A DNA stretch of 50,178 nt from Smithella sp. M82 (GTDB taxonomy: Bacteria > Desulfobacterota > Syntrophia > Syntrophales > Smithellaceae). The position numbers and the translations under genes are program-made. This document shows positions 43,897-50,178 of this stretch, piece by piece (the first letter of the stretch is position 1; each line of letters starts with the position of its first letter). The notes beneath the pieces were generated by a model. The model saw only the letters and a list, made by a program, of their open reading frames with translations, was not told the DNA's origin and did not search any database. Location: positions 1 through 50,178 of the forward strand of contig MAEO01000002.1 of NCBI GenBank assembly GCA_001683985.1, read 5' to 3'.

Positions 43897-45939
43897 ATGG
43901 CTGAAAATCCTGAAACAACAGATTTGACTCTTTTTGTGCGCACCTCTGCGGAGGAAGTCGCTCCGTGGAACCGGCAGCGAATTATTGACGCTCTGGCGCG
44001 TGAAGCCGACATTGATTATCCGCTGGCCGATGAAATTTCGCGGGAAGTGGAAAGGCAGATTATTGCTGCCGGAATCGGCGTAACTACGACAGCTCTGGTG
44101 CGTGAACTGGTTAACGTACGATTGATTGAAAAAGGACTGGAGAAAGAACGCAGACTGCATGGCCGTCTGGGTTTTCCTCTTTACGATGTGCGGCAACTTA
44201 TTTTGCATCAGAACAAACAGGATGCCAACATTCCTCATTCTCCCGAAGGCACAAATCTTTTATTTGCGGAAGGCATCAAAAGAGAGCTTTCCCTTTATGA
44301 TGTTTTCTCTGCCGAAATCGGCGAGGCTCATGTTACCGGAGATATTCATATTCACGCGCTGGGTTACATTGACCGTCCTTACAGCTGCAGTCAATCGCTG
44401 GAATACCTGAAAATAGACGGATTGAAACTTCCGCATGCTATAAATTCCGCCAATCCCGCGAAATACGCCGAAGTTCTTCTGGCGCACATGGTGCGCTTCA
44501 GCGCGGTTTTGCAGGGACATTTTGCCGGCACAATCGGCTGGGATGCGGTTAATATTTCTTTTGCGCCTTATCTGACCTCCATGACGGACAGGGAAGTAAA
44601 ACAATTCGCACAGATGCTGATCTATGAATTTTCGCAACTCTCCGCCACCCGTGGCGGACAGGCTCTCTATACGGATATACACATATATTATGAAATGCCT
44701 CCTTATTGGGCAAACCTTCCAGCAATAGGCCCGGAAGGCAAAAAAACAGGAAAACCTTACGGCGCTTATGCCGGCGATGCCCAGCGCTTTGCCCGCGCAA
44801 TTCTGGAAGTGTTTGAGAAAGGTGATGCAAAAGGCAAGCCGTTTATTCTGCCGCGTCCTCTTCTGCACATCACAGAGAATATCTGGAAAGATAAAGACGC
44901 TCAGAAGTTTTTGCTGTTTGCCTGTGATGTTGCCGGCCAAATGGGCAATACCTGTTTTGTTTTTGACAGAGAAAAAAATGCGCCTGTCTCAGATTTCAGT
45001 GATGAAGAACTGGATAAGCCCTGGATTCAGCGCCGGGCCGCCATTCAAAGCGTGACGCTGAATTTGCCGAGACTTGGTTACAAGGCCGAAGGTGATGAAA
45101 AGAAATTATTCACGTTGCTGAGTGAATTTATAGAGAAAGCGGCACAAGCTCACGTGCAGAAGAAAGATTTTATGGAAAAACTTCTTTCTTATGCTGAAGA
45201 CGGACCTCTCGCGGTATTGGCCATGAATCACGACGGATTTCCCTTCTTAAGAATGAAAGTGGCCGGCTATGTTATCGGTATTGCGGGTTTGAATGAACTG
45301 GCGCAAATCCATAAAGGAAGCGAACTGCATCAGTCAAACGAAGCGCTCGAGTTCGGCCTGAAAGTTGTGGATTATATTAAACGCGAGGCCGACCGTCTGA
45401 GTAAAGAATTAAAAATGAATATTGTTCTCGGTCAGTCGCTGGCCGAAACAACAGCTTATCGTTTAGCCCGTCTTGATTTAAGATATTATTCTCCCGTTGC
45501 CGGGCGTTATGTAAAAGGTAATATCGCCGAAGGAGCTGTTTATTACACCAATCCAACGCAAATTAATGTCGCGGCTGAGATTACTCCGTTGCGAAGAGTT
45601 ATATTGGAAGGGCTCTTTCATAAATACCTCAAAGGAGATGTGTTTACACACATTCAGTTGGGAGGTTCAAATCCTGGTAAAGAAAAAATAAGCGAATTTA
45701 TCCGCAGCGTTTTTAATGATTCCATAAACCGTCAAATCGATTTTAATCCGGAATTCACCTTCTGCCTGACCTGCGAAAAAACGTCCAGAGGCCTGCACGA
45801 AAAATGCACTTACTGCGGTTCTGCCGATGTCGAAGGCATCGCCCGTCTGACGAAATACTTCAGCAAAGTTTCCGGCTGGAACAAAGGAAAAATTGCCGAA
45901 CTGAAAAACAGAAAGATAAATGGTAGTTTTGATAAATAA
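43897..45939 (+). CDS. nrdD: anaerobic ribonucleoside-triphosphate reductase (NrdD-like)
   Basis: About 680 residues. It has an N-terminal ATP-cone (about 10-100), the signature DIHIHALGYIDRPYSCSQSL, then the ten-stranded barrel with NTCFVFDRE and TLNLPRLGY. A C-terminal zinc site follows (FCLTCEKTSRG, KCTYCG). Reduces NTPs without oxygen. Where other members have the glycyl-radical glycine (R-V-T-G-Y-F), this one reads RLTKYFSKVSGW; the lysine codon AAA is at 45853-45855. No activase gene (nrdG) lies nearby. The start at 43897 follows the HD gene by one base; an ATG at 43822 would overlap it by 74 bases. Confidence 0.85.
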   Translation: MAENPETTDLTLFVRTSAEEVAPWNRQRIIDALAREADIDYPLADEISREVERQIIAAGIGVTTTALVRELVNVRLIEKGLEKERRLHGRLGFPLYDVRQLILHQNKQDANIPHSPEGTNLLFAEGIKRELSLYDVFSAEIGEAHVTGDIHIHALGYIDRPYSCSQSLEYLKIDGLKLPHAINSANPAKYAEVLLAHMVRFSAVLQGHFAGTIGWDAVNISFAPYLTSMTDREVKQFAQMLIYEFSQLSATRGGQALYTDIHIYYEMPPYWANLPAIGPEGKKTGKPYGAYAGDAQRFARAILEVFEKGDAKGKPFILPRPLLHITENIWKDKDAQKFLLFACDVAGQMGNTCFVFDREKNAPVSDFSDEELDKPWIQRRAAIQSVTLNLPRLGYKAEGDEKKLFTLLSEFIEKAAQAHVQKKDFMEKLLSYAEDGPLAVLAMNHDGFPFLRMKVAGYVIGIAGLNELAQIHKGSELHQSNEALEFGLKVVDYIKREADRLSKELKMNIVLGQSLAETTAYRLARLDLRYYSPVAGRYVKGNIAEGAVYYTNPTQINVAAEITPLRRVILEGLFHKYLKGDVFTHIQLGGSNPGKEKISEFIRSVFNDSINRQIDFNPEFTFCLTCEKTSRGLHEKCTYCGSADVEGIARLTKYFSKVSGWNKGKIAELKNRKINGSFDK

Positions 45940-46061
45940 ATAACGTCTGCCACCACCGGCGAGCAGGGTTTGCGGACTTCGCTAAAGTGAATTTAACACC
46001 AAACTATGCCAGGACAAAAGCAGCCCGCCCCTGCGAGTCCGCGTGAGTGGCGTTGTTAGCC
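45940..46061 (-). other. attC-like site, last of the right array
   Basis: On the minus strand it begins GGCTAAC and has matching arms (AACGCCACTCAC against GGTGGTGGC; GCGGACT against AGTCCGC). It ends near GTTAT, a poor core. At 122 bases it is among the longer attC forms. Its far edge abuts the stop codon of NrdD, so the cassette array ends exactly at the host gene. Confidence 0.55.
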
Positions 46062-46067
46062 ATTCAC

Positions 46068-46442
46068 TTATTTTTTTGGAAAATATTTTACTTTGTTCAA
46101 ATTTTTAAAATCTGAATCTTGAGTCCATATAGTTGCGTCATATTCTTTTGCAGTTGCAATGATAATGCTATCAGCCATCGGGATGCCATTTTCCAAGCTT
46201 ATTTTTGAGGCTGAAATAGCCAATGAACTCGTCAAATCCACGACAGAACCTTTCCGCATCGCAACAACTGCCTGTAAGGCTTCATCCTCTCCAGATTCTC
46301 GAAGGACTACCTTAAAGACCTCATAAATAGTGACCGTCGGGACAACAAGTGACGCCGTGTCTTTTAAGGGGGTGAGAAAGTGTTTAGCGTTTGGCTCATC
46401 AGCAAAATATGCAAGCCAACCTGAAGAATCGACAATATTCAT
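46068..46442 (-). CDS. vapC: VapC-type PIN-domain toxin (cassette gene)
   Basis: A 124-residue PIN ribonuclease. The four acidic metal ligands are in place: Asp5, Glu41, Asp91 and Asp109. VapC toxins cut tRNA or rRNA and are held inactive by VapB. The start overlaps the VapB stop by four bases. It shares a cassette with its antitoxin, the usual form of toxin-antitoxin cargo in integrons, where it can stabilise the array. Confidence 0.9.
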   Translation of the reverse strand: MNIVDSSGWLAYFADEPNAKHFLTPLKDTASLVVPTVTIYEVFKVVLRESGEDEALQAVVAMRKGSVVDLTSSLAISASKISLENGIPMADSIIIATAKEYDATIWTQDSDFKNLNKVKYFPKK

Positions 46443-46645
46443 ACTCTGTCTTCCTCTCGTTCGAATTCCGTATTTATCCCCTTGATAAAACCACGCAGTT
46501 CTTTAATGTCTTTTTCTGGGATAAGTTCAATTCGACCATTGTATTCTACTACTTGCATTTTTTGGCCTGGACGTATCTGCAGTGCCTGCCTGACTGCTTT
46601 TGGTATAACAACTTGAAATTTAGGTGATACGGTTACAGTTTGCAT
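46439..46645 (-). CDS. vapB: VapB-type AbrB/SpoVT antitoxin (cassette gene)
   Basis: A 68-residue antitoxin. The AbrB-fold DNA-binding part (TVSPKFQVVIPKAVRQAL, residues 4-21, then GQKMQVVEYNGRIELIP) is followed by a short tail that should bind VapC. GGAG eight bases before the ATG supports the start. VapB represses its own promoter; the palindromes just upstream are the likely operator. Confidence 0.9.
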   Translation of the reverse strand: MQTVTVSPKFQVVIPKAVRQALQIRPGQKMQVVEYNGRIELIPEKDIKELRGFIKGINTEFEREEDRV

Positions 46646-46654
46646 AACAAAAAC

Positions 46655-46700
46655 TCCATCGATATTATTTTATATTACGATAGCGCTATCGATATGGCTT
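46655..46700 (-). promoter_or_regulatory. probable VapBC operator
   Basis: A perfect 14-base palindrome CGATAGCGCTATCG (46679-46692) and a second ATCGAT (46658-46663) lie immediately upstream of vapB, around an AT-rich stretch that could hold the promoter. Such repeats fit self-repression by VapB-VapC. Confidence 0.6.
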
Positions 46701-46718
46701 GTCAAATTCTTTCTGATG

Positions 46719-46807
46719 GCTCAACGCTGCCTTTGAGCCGCGCGGCCACGGAAACAACAGGAAACGGCGCGCCGTTTCACCGCGTCGGCTCCAAAGGCTT
46801 GTTGGGC
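46719..46807 (-). other. attC-like integron recombination site
   Basis: The minus-strand site runs from GCCCAAC to GTTGAGC, a full match to the paired simple sites. Long arms (GCCTTTGGAGCCG against CGGCTCAAAGGC) surround an internal palindrome (AAACGGCGCGCCGTTT). Very convincing. Confidence 0.9.
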
Positions 46808-46818
46808 ATCAGCATTCT

Positions 46819-47151
46819 TTAGAATGGACGGAACCATACAGGCTGAGGTTGGTTTTTTGGTTTTAGCATGCGTTTGGCTCTCTTTGGACGAGCCAATTTC
46901 CAGGCATAGTCGCCCGAGTTTCCCTCGCAGCCAACAATCTCAACGCTACCAACTAGCACACCAGTTGGGAGGCTACCGGGCTCAATACCACTGTCCTTCC
47001 AGCGCTTCTCGGGACCAGACTTTTTTGAGGCGTACACATACACACGCTCTCGGATATTGGTTGGAATGCTGCGATATTCGTATTTTTTCTTTCCACGCAG
47101 TATCAGCTCTGCAAAAGGTTGCTGAATACTGAGTGCGCGTGTTATTGGCAT
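46819..47151 (-). CDS. ASCH/PUA-like domain protein (cassette gene)
   Basis: A 110-residue protein. ALSIQQPFAELILRGKKKYE followed by YRSIP and ERVYVYASK is the ASCH domain core, a PUA-like fold that binds RNA or modified nucleotides. TGVLVGSVEIVGC continues the barrel. The start at 47151 has GGGAG upstream; a longer reading from 47175 would start inside attC. It fills its own cassette. Some ASCH proteins are nucleases or cytidine amidohydrolases; the role here is not known. Confidence 0.8.
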   Translation of the reverse strand: MPITRALSIQQPFAELILRGKKKYEYRSIPTNIRERVYVYASKKSGPEKRWKDSGIEPGSLPTGVLVGSVEIVGCEGNSGDYAWKLARPKRAKRMLKPKNQPQPVWFRPF

Positions 47152-47169
47152 CAGTTCTCTCCCTATGAG

Positions 47170-47232
47170 GCCCAACGGGCTGCTCAGGGGCGGCGGGCTT
47201 TTTGCCGTCGCCCTGTAGCAGCAAGGTTAGGT
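47170..47232 (-). other. attC-like integron recombination site
   Basis: On the minus strand it reads ACCTAAC at the start and GTTGGGC at the end, with arms TTGCTGCTACAGGGCG and CGCCCCTGAGCAG pairing around AAAAAGC. A textbook attC. Confidence 0.92.
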
Positions 47233-48267
47233 TCATGGCCTTATCAATGGTATTAACACTTTTGTAATATCTGGCACTTTAAGATTGAATTTCAAGGAAC
47301 CGGAGATTAGATTTTTACCTTCCCCCTTTTTTACAATTATGGAATGCTTTTTTAACATCAAACCGTCATGACACATCCAACGTAATACTTTGTCAGCCTC
47401 TTCTTTAATATCATCGATACTTTTTGACATTCTCGTGTAGTAGTGTTCGATGGATCCAGCAGAAATATCAGGACAGCTTAACAAATCCAATGTTTTTAAA
47501 TCTCTATCTTTGAACGGTACTGCTCCGCCAACAAGTGAATAGCTGTGATGTGAATAGTAGTTAAGTAAGTTATTAAAAATGCTCAACCAATAGCTTATTG
47601 CTTTTTGATTGGCTGCAATAGAATCGTCATCAGTCATCCAAAATATTTTTTGATCTTTTTGTGACAATAGACTTACTAAGTAAGCTGAAATGTGGCAAAC
47701 ACGAAGTAGCTTTTCAACTATGGCAGGCTTCCATTCTCCCAAGTCATTATTTTTTAATTTTAACAAAATTTCATCTGTTTGTTTTTTATCCTTTGAAAAA
47801 AAAGAGGTAACCTCTTTTTCAACGATAACATTAAAAAGCATTCCAGGAACAATATTTAAGGCAGACAAATAATCATCCAAACCTCTTTTAATAGGCCAGT
47901 ATCTGAAATCTTTGAACGATATTTCCTTATCCTTCAAATCATGCTTTTCTCGGATTTCGGCCATTGCTTGATGAAATCGGCCTAAATGGTCCCACGCTGA
48001 TATCAAAAATGAGTAGGTTAAGTAATTGCTATTATTTGACTCTCCACCGTAGTCAGAGAATATTGAAATTGTTTTATTTTCGTATGTCAATTCTGGCAGT
48101 AACAATGTTTTTCTTCGTTCAGAATTTTTAAAATGATCTTCTATTGCCTGAGAAAGTAATGGATACTCATTCTCTTTCTTTAATATATCAAGATTATATT
48201 TTTTCTTGGTAAACAGATCTGCAATTTTCCTGAATTCTGCTATTTCTTTAGGCGGTAAACCATCCAT
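47233..48267 (-). CDS. hypothetical protein, possibly DUF3800-like (cassette gene)
   Basis: A 344-residue protein. The segment ISIFSDYGGESNNSNYLTYS (about residues 62-81) with a later MTDDDSIAANQ (near 221) and ISFKDFRYW (near 110) recalls the acidic strands of RNase-H-fold DUF3800 proteins. This likeness is weak and remains an inference. The start at 48267 has GGAG upstream; a longer reading from 48420 passes through the attC site and is rejected. No membrane segment. Alone in its cassette. Confidence 0.65.
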   Translation of the reverse strand: MDGLPPKEIAEFRKIADLFTKKKYNLDILKKENEYPLLSQAIEDHFKNSERRKTLLLPELTYENKTISIFSDYGGESNNSNYLTYSFLISAWDHLGRFHQAMAEIREKHDLKDKEISFKDFRYWPIKRGLDDYLSALNIVPGMLFNVIVEKEVTSFFSKDKKQTDEILLKLKNNDLGEWKPAIVEKLLRVCHISAYLVSLLSQKDQKIFWMTDDDSIAANQKAISYWLSIFNNLLNYYSHHSYSLVGGAVPFKDRDLKTLDLLSCPDISAGSIEHYYTRMSKSIDDIKEEADKVLRWMCHDGLMLKKHSIIVKKGEGKNLISGSLKFNLKVPDITKVLIPLIRP

Positions 48268-48279
48268 GCTTTCTCCAGA

Positions 48280-48338
48280 ACCTAATGCCCGGATCAGTGG
48301 TGGCGCGGAGCGCCGTCCGCTGCATGCTGTTGTTAGAC
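48280..48338 (-). other. attC-like integron recombination site
   Basis: The minus-strand site begins GTCTAAC and ends ATTAGGT, one base from GTTRRRY. The arms CAGCATGCAGCGG and CCACTGATCCGG pair imperfectly around GGCGCTCCGCGCC. It separates the protease cassette from the next. Confidence 0.75.
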
Positions 48339-48545
48339 CGTTTCGAGCTTCGCCGGCGGAGATTCCTTCTGGCTCGGCGTTGCATCGACCCGCGCTGGCT
48401 CCGCAACAGCGATTAGCCAATTAGCCATGATACTGGATAGACTGTTGGACGGTGCAGTTGTCTCAATCACGGGTTGTGACGCCGCTGAGGAAGTGCCGTC
48501 CTTAAACGCGATATGACTCGAAGAGTTGTGAATATCAGGTCTCAT
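48333..48545 (-). CDS. small hypothetical protein in the protease cassette
   Basis: A 70-residue reading that starts inside the last codons of the protease gene and stops within the attC site, the usual place for a cassette's last stop codon. AAGGA lies about nine bases before ATG 48545. The sequence is rich in Ser, Ala and Pro, with one mildly hydrophobic segment (MANWLIAVAEPARV). No family recognised; it could be spurious. Confidence 0.4.
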   Translation of the reverse strand: MRPDIHNSSSHIAFKDGTSSAASQPVIETTAPSNSLSSIMANWLIAVAEPARVDATPSQKESPPAKLETV

Positions 48546-49539
48546 GTCGCCATCCTTCAAATGATCGTGCGTCCGCTACCGCAGGCTGCATGACGCCTGG
48601 AGCAACCTGTATCTGCTGTCGACTCAGCCTGCCCTCTGAAACGAAACGGTGACTGCCACCGGCCACACTCTCGATCATGGCTCGAACGTGAGAATACTCC
48701 TTCTGCGGCTGACCCGATAAGAGTGCTTCCGGGCTGAGCGGAGTTCCGAACTTCATCTCGTCGGCGTAGCTGCGGTGTAGATCTCGAATGATAGCATACA
48801 GCTCATCGGTGGGTCTCTCAACCCGGAGGCCAAGCTCGTCTCGCGCCTCTTGCCGGTAGATTGTGTAGTCGTGACTGCCCGATTCCGAGCAGAGGAAGTC
48901 CAGAACCTTATTGACTCGGTCCTCATCCGTGAGATGTCGCTTGATCAACCGGCGACCCAGCATTCTGATTTGCGTTCGGCTGCGATAGACGTCACCAAGA
49001 ACGAGCGGATGCACGCGGTCGGAAAGGGTGCGCAGCACACCAAGTCGAGCATCCTCCGACGACAACCCGGCTTCGCTCTTTGCGAACGCGATGTAACCGT
49101 TAATCGCCTCAACGCTCACTGGCGCACGCTGCTGGGGTGGTGCTCCGGGAATCTCCGGATTGAGAGGACCATTGACGCTCGGATCAATCGGACCAAGCGT
49201 CGCTTGCCTTGTCATCATGATCGAATCCGCGCCGAGGCACATCAAGGTTCCTGCGCTGTGGGCCTTGGCTGGTACGACTATTTCGAGGCACTCGGTGAAC
49301 TGGCGAATGAGGTTGACAAGGCTCCACGCGGCCAGCGTGCTCCCTCCTCTCGTATGGAGGAAAAGCGACACTGTCTTAACAGTACCGATTCCATCGAGGT
49401 GCTGAGCGAAGAAGTCAAGGACCTCAGGATGGATCTGAGTTTCGAGTCCCGGCCGATCACCGGTGACGTAAAGTAGCGCGGTGCATGACCGTTTGGTTTC
49501 CCACTGTTGAAGCAACGCCTTCCGTGTCGAATAGTTCAT
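48535..49539 (-). CDS. Clp-fold serine protease (SDH/SppA-like, cassette gene)
   Basis: A 334-residue protein of the ClpP/crotonase-fold serine protease group (SDH family). VSLFLHTRGGSTLAAWSL (near 58-75) and VVPAKAHSAGTLMCLGADSI (about 88-107, nucleophile Ser in AHSAGT) are characteristic. TLGPIDPSV (near 114) is the third family loop. The C-terminal half is specific and without known domains. There is no signal peptide, so it acts in the cytoplasm. It is the first cassette after the integrase remnant. The DNA is clearly richer in G+C than the surrounding chromosome, a sign of foreign origin. Confidence 0.8.
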   Translation of the reverse strand: MNYSTRKALLQQWETKRSCTALLYVTGDRPGLETQIHPEVLDFFAQHLDGIGTVKTVSLFLHTRGGSTLAAWSLVNLIRQFTECLEIVVPAKAHSAGTLMCLGADSIMMTRQATLGPIDPSVNGPLNPEIPGAPPQQRAPVSVEAINGYIAFAKSEAGLSSEDARLGVLRTLSDRVHPLVLGDVYRSRTQIRMLGRRLIKRHLTDEDRVNKVLDFLCSESGSHDYTIYRQEARDELGLRVERPTDELYAIIRDLHRSYADEMKFGTPLSPEALLSGQPQKEYSHVRAMIESVAGGSHRFVSEGRLSRQQIQVAPGVMQPAVADARSFEGWRHET

Positions 49540-49550
49540 AGTTCTCCTCG

Positions 49551-49734
49551 GTCTAACAGTGCAATAAGTGGAAAATGTTCCGTCATATTAACCGATATAG
49601 ATGGAAAGATTTTCCACTTATTATGCTATTAAATGGGCAAACATGGAAAATAATGGTTGTCAGCCCCATTGCCAACGGTCCCGGTTTTGACGGGATTATT
49701 TATGCAAATATTAAATATTATTTACTTTTAAAAC
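49551..49734. other. putative attI and divergent promoter region
   Basis: GTTAGAC on the minus strand (49551-49557) marks the cassette junction. Beyond it AATAAGTGGAAAAT (49563-49576) and ATTTTCCACTTATT (49609-49622) form a perfect 14-base inverted repeat with 32 bases between. The region separates cassettes from the diverging integrase gene, so it should contain attI, the cassette promoter and the integrase promoter. Confidence 0.6.
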
Positions 49735-49900
49735 ATGGACATTACAAATAAACCAAAGTTCCACCCCAATCCGAAACTCAAATTAATGGATCAGGTTCGT
49801 GAGGTTCTTCGGTATCATCATTATTCTTATCGCACAGAACAGACCTATTGTCAATGGATACTTCGCTATATCCGCTACTTCGGGGGCAAAACCCATCCGG
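49735..49900 (+). pseudogene. intI: integron integrase gene, truncated after about 55 codons
   Basis: The reading KLKLMDQVREVLRYHHYSYR, then TEQTYCQWILRYIRYFGGKT (about residues 15-54), matches the N-terminal core-binding domain of IntI proteins. It breaks at CATCCG, where the shared 24-bp repeat starts. The catalytic arginine, HxxR and tyrosine are absent, so no integrase can be made from this piece; the remainder may lie beyond the inserted element outside the window. Its orientation, diverging from the cassettes, is that of a normal integron. Confidence 0.85.
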
Positions 49901-49924
49901 GGAAATTGGGGACAGCCACTGATT
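49901..49924 (+). repeat. 24-bp repeat shared with the left integron
   Basis: The repeat contains GGGGACAGCCACTGATT and is identical to the complement of 3457-3480. It stands at the junction between the broken integrase and the Y1-transposase region, so it is probably the end of the inserted element. Confidence 0.7.
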
Positions 49925-49962
49925 ATTTAGCCACGTCTTTTATTTTGGCCGGTCTTCCGGCT

Positions 49963-50178
49963 TTACCTCTTGACAGTCTTAGGGGCATTCGCCCCTCTCC
50001 GAAGGGGCATTCGCCCCTCTCCGAATTGAAACTGTTTCTCAAGAACATTGATAAATGCCGCATTACCCAAAGGTCGCTTGACGAATGACTCCCGACGAAC
50101 GGATTCCACAAAGCCATGTTCATCCGTCTCCCTCAAATACGTCTTCCAGTCTCCAATCAATTCCTGAAGCATATTATC
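49963..50178 (-). CDS. Y1 (REP-associated, IS200-like) transposase, C-terminal part
   Basis: The minus strand entering from the right edge reads MLQELIGDWKTYLRETDEHG, then VESVRRESFVKRPLGNAAFI and NVLEKQF, typical of the C-terminal region of TnpA-REP single-strand transposases. The catalytic HUH and tyrosine parts would lie outside the window. A 22-base tandem duplication (49981-50002 and 50003-50024) with the palindrome AGGGGCATTCGCCCCT lies in the last codons and shifts the frame at the very end. The element inserted into the integrase gene. Confidence 0.65.
   Translation of the reverse strand, partial: DNMLQELIGDWKTYLRETDEHGFVESVRRESFVKRPLGNAAFINVLEKQFQFGEGRMPLRRGANAPKTVKR

Noticed and set aside
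48850-49476. 208-codon plus-strand reading opposite the protease cassette
   Set aside because: Long only because the cassette is GC-rich; the minus-strand protease has clear catalytic motifs.

Overview
The window looks like chromosome from an anaerobic, AT-leaning Gram-negative bacterium, most likely a Desulfobacterota (deltaproteobacterial) lineage of the Syntrophus/Smithella type. This is an inference from gene content: an anaerobic (class III) ribonucleotide reductase, an acetyl/propionyl-CoA synthetase, 3-hydroxyacyl-CoA and acyl-CoA dehydrogenases, a PBP1B-type murein synthase, several c-di-GMP proteins and many decayed mobile or defence genes. No rRNA, tRNA or CRISPR array was seen.

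Layout. (1) 1-3500: a cassette array on the minus strand. Three cassettes (FkbM methyltransferase; unknown protein; lipoprotein plus small membrane protein) are each followed by an attC-like site, and a diverging integrase remnant starts at 3329. (2) 3642-5560: a Panacea-type toxin-antitoxin pair whose second gene has an in-frame TAG, then the tail of a sigma-54 activator gene. (3) 5780-13550: PBP1B-like enzyme, hemolysin-III protein with a hydrolase, cold-shock protein with a long leader, DUF4124 protein, and a frameshifted PAS-GGDEF-EAL protein. (4) 13944-19875: a graveyard of truncated defence and toxin-antitoxin genes (thioredoxin, HigB, HigA/ImmA, TrlF, RecQ-phosphoribosyltransferase, DprA-like) around two intact genes (DUF2130 and a Ste24 protease). 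(5) 20035-21625: thi4-thiE under a TPP riboswitch with a terminator, then a radical-SAM gene. (6) 22900-25431: two tandem AbiE-like nucleotidyltransferase modules. (7) 26168-29541: acyl-CoA synthetase and 3-hydroxyacyl-CoA dehydrogenase. (8) 30166-38107: a nine-gene fatty-acid/polyketide-like cluster (FabD, biotin-dependent carboxyltransferase, acyl-CoA dehydrogenase, FabG, FabZ, ketosynthase, ACP, PlsC-type acyltransferase, phosphopantetheinyl transferase). (9) 38382-45939: diguanylate cyclase, an SPFH/zinc-ribbon pair behind a structured 141-bp element, HD phosphohydrolase and NrdD. (10) 45940-50178: a second minus-strand cassette array (VapBC, ASCH protein, unknown protein, Clp-fold protease), a putative attI, a diverging truncated IntI and the tail of a Y1 (REP-type) transposase.

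The strongest signals are: two integron platforms in one 50-kb window, both with integrase genes cut off at the same 24-bp repeat; the self-contained acyl-chain cluster, whose product cannot be named from the sequence; and a reductase with lysine where the glycyl-radical glycine is expected. Family assignments are by recognition of motifs in the translated sequence; no database search was run.
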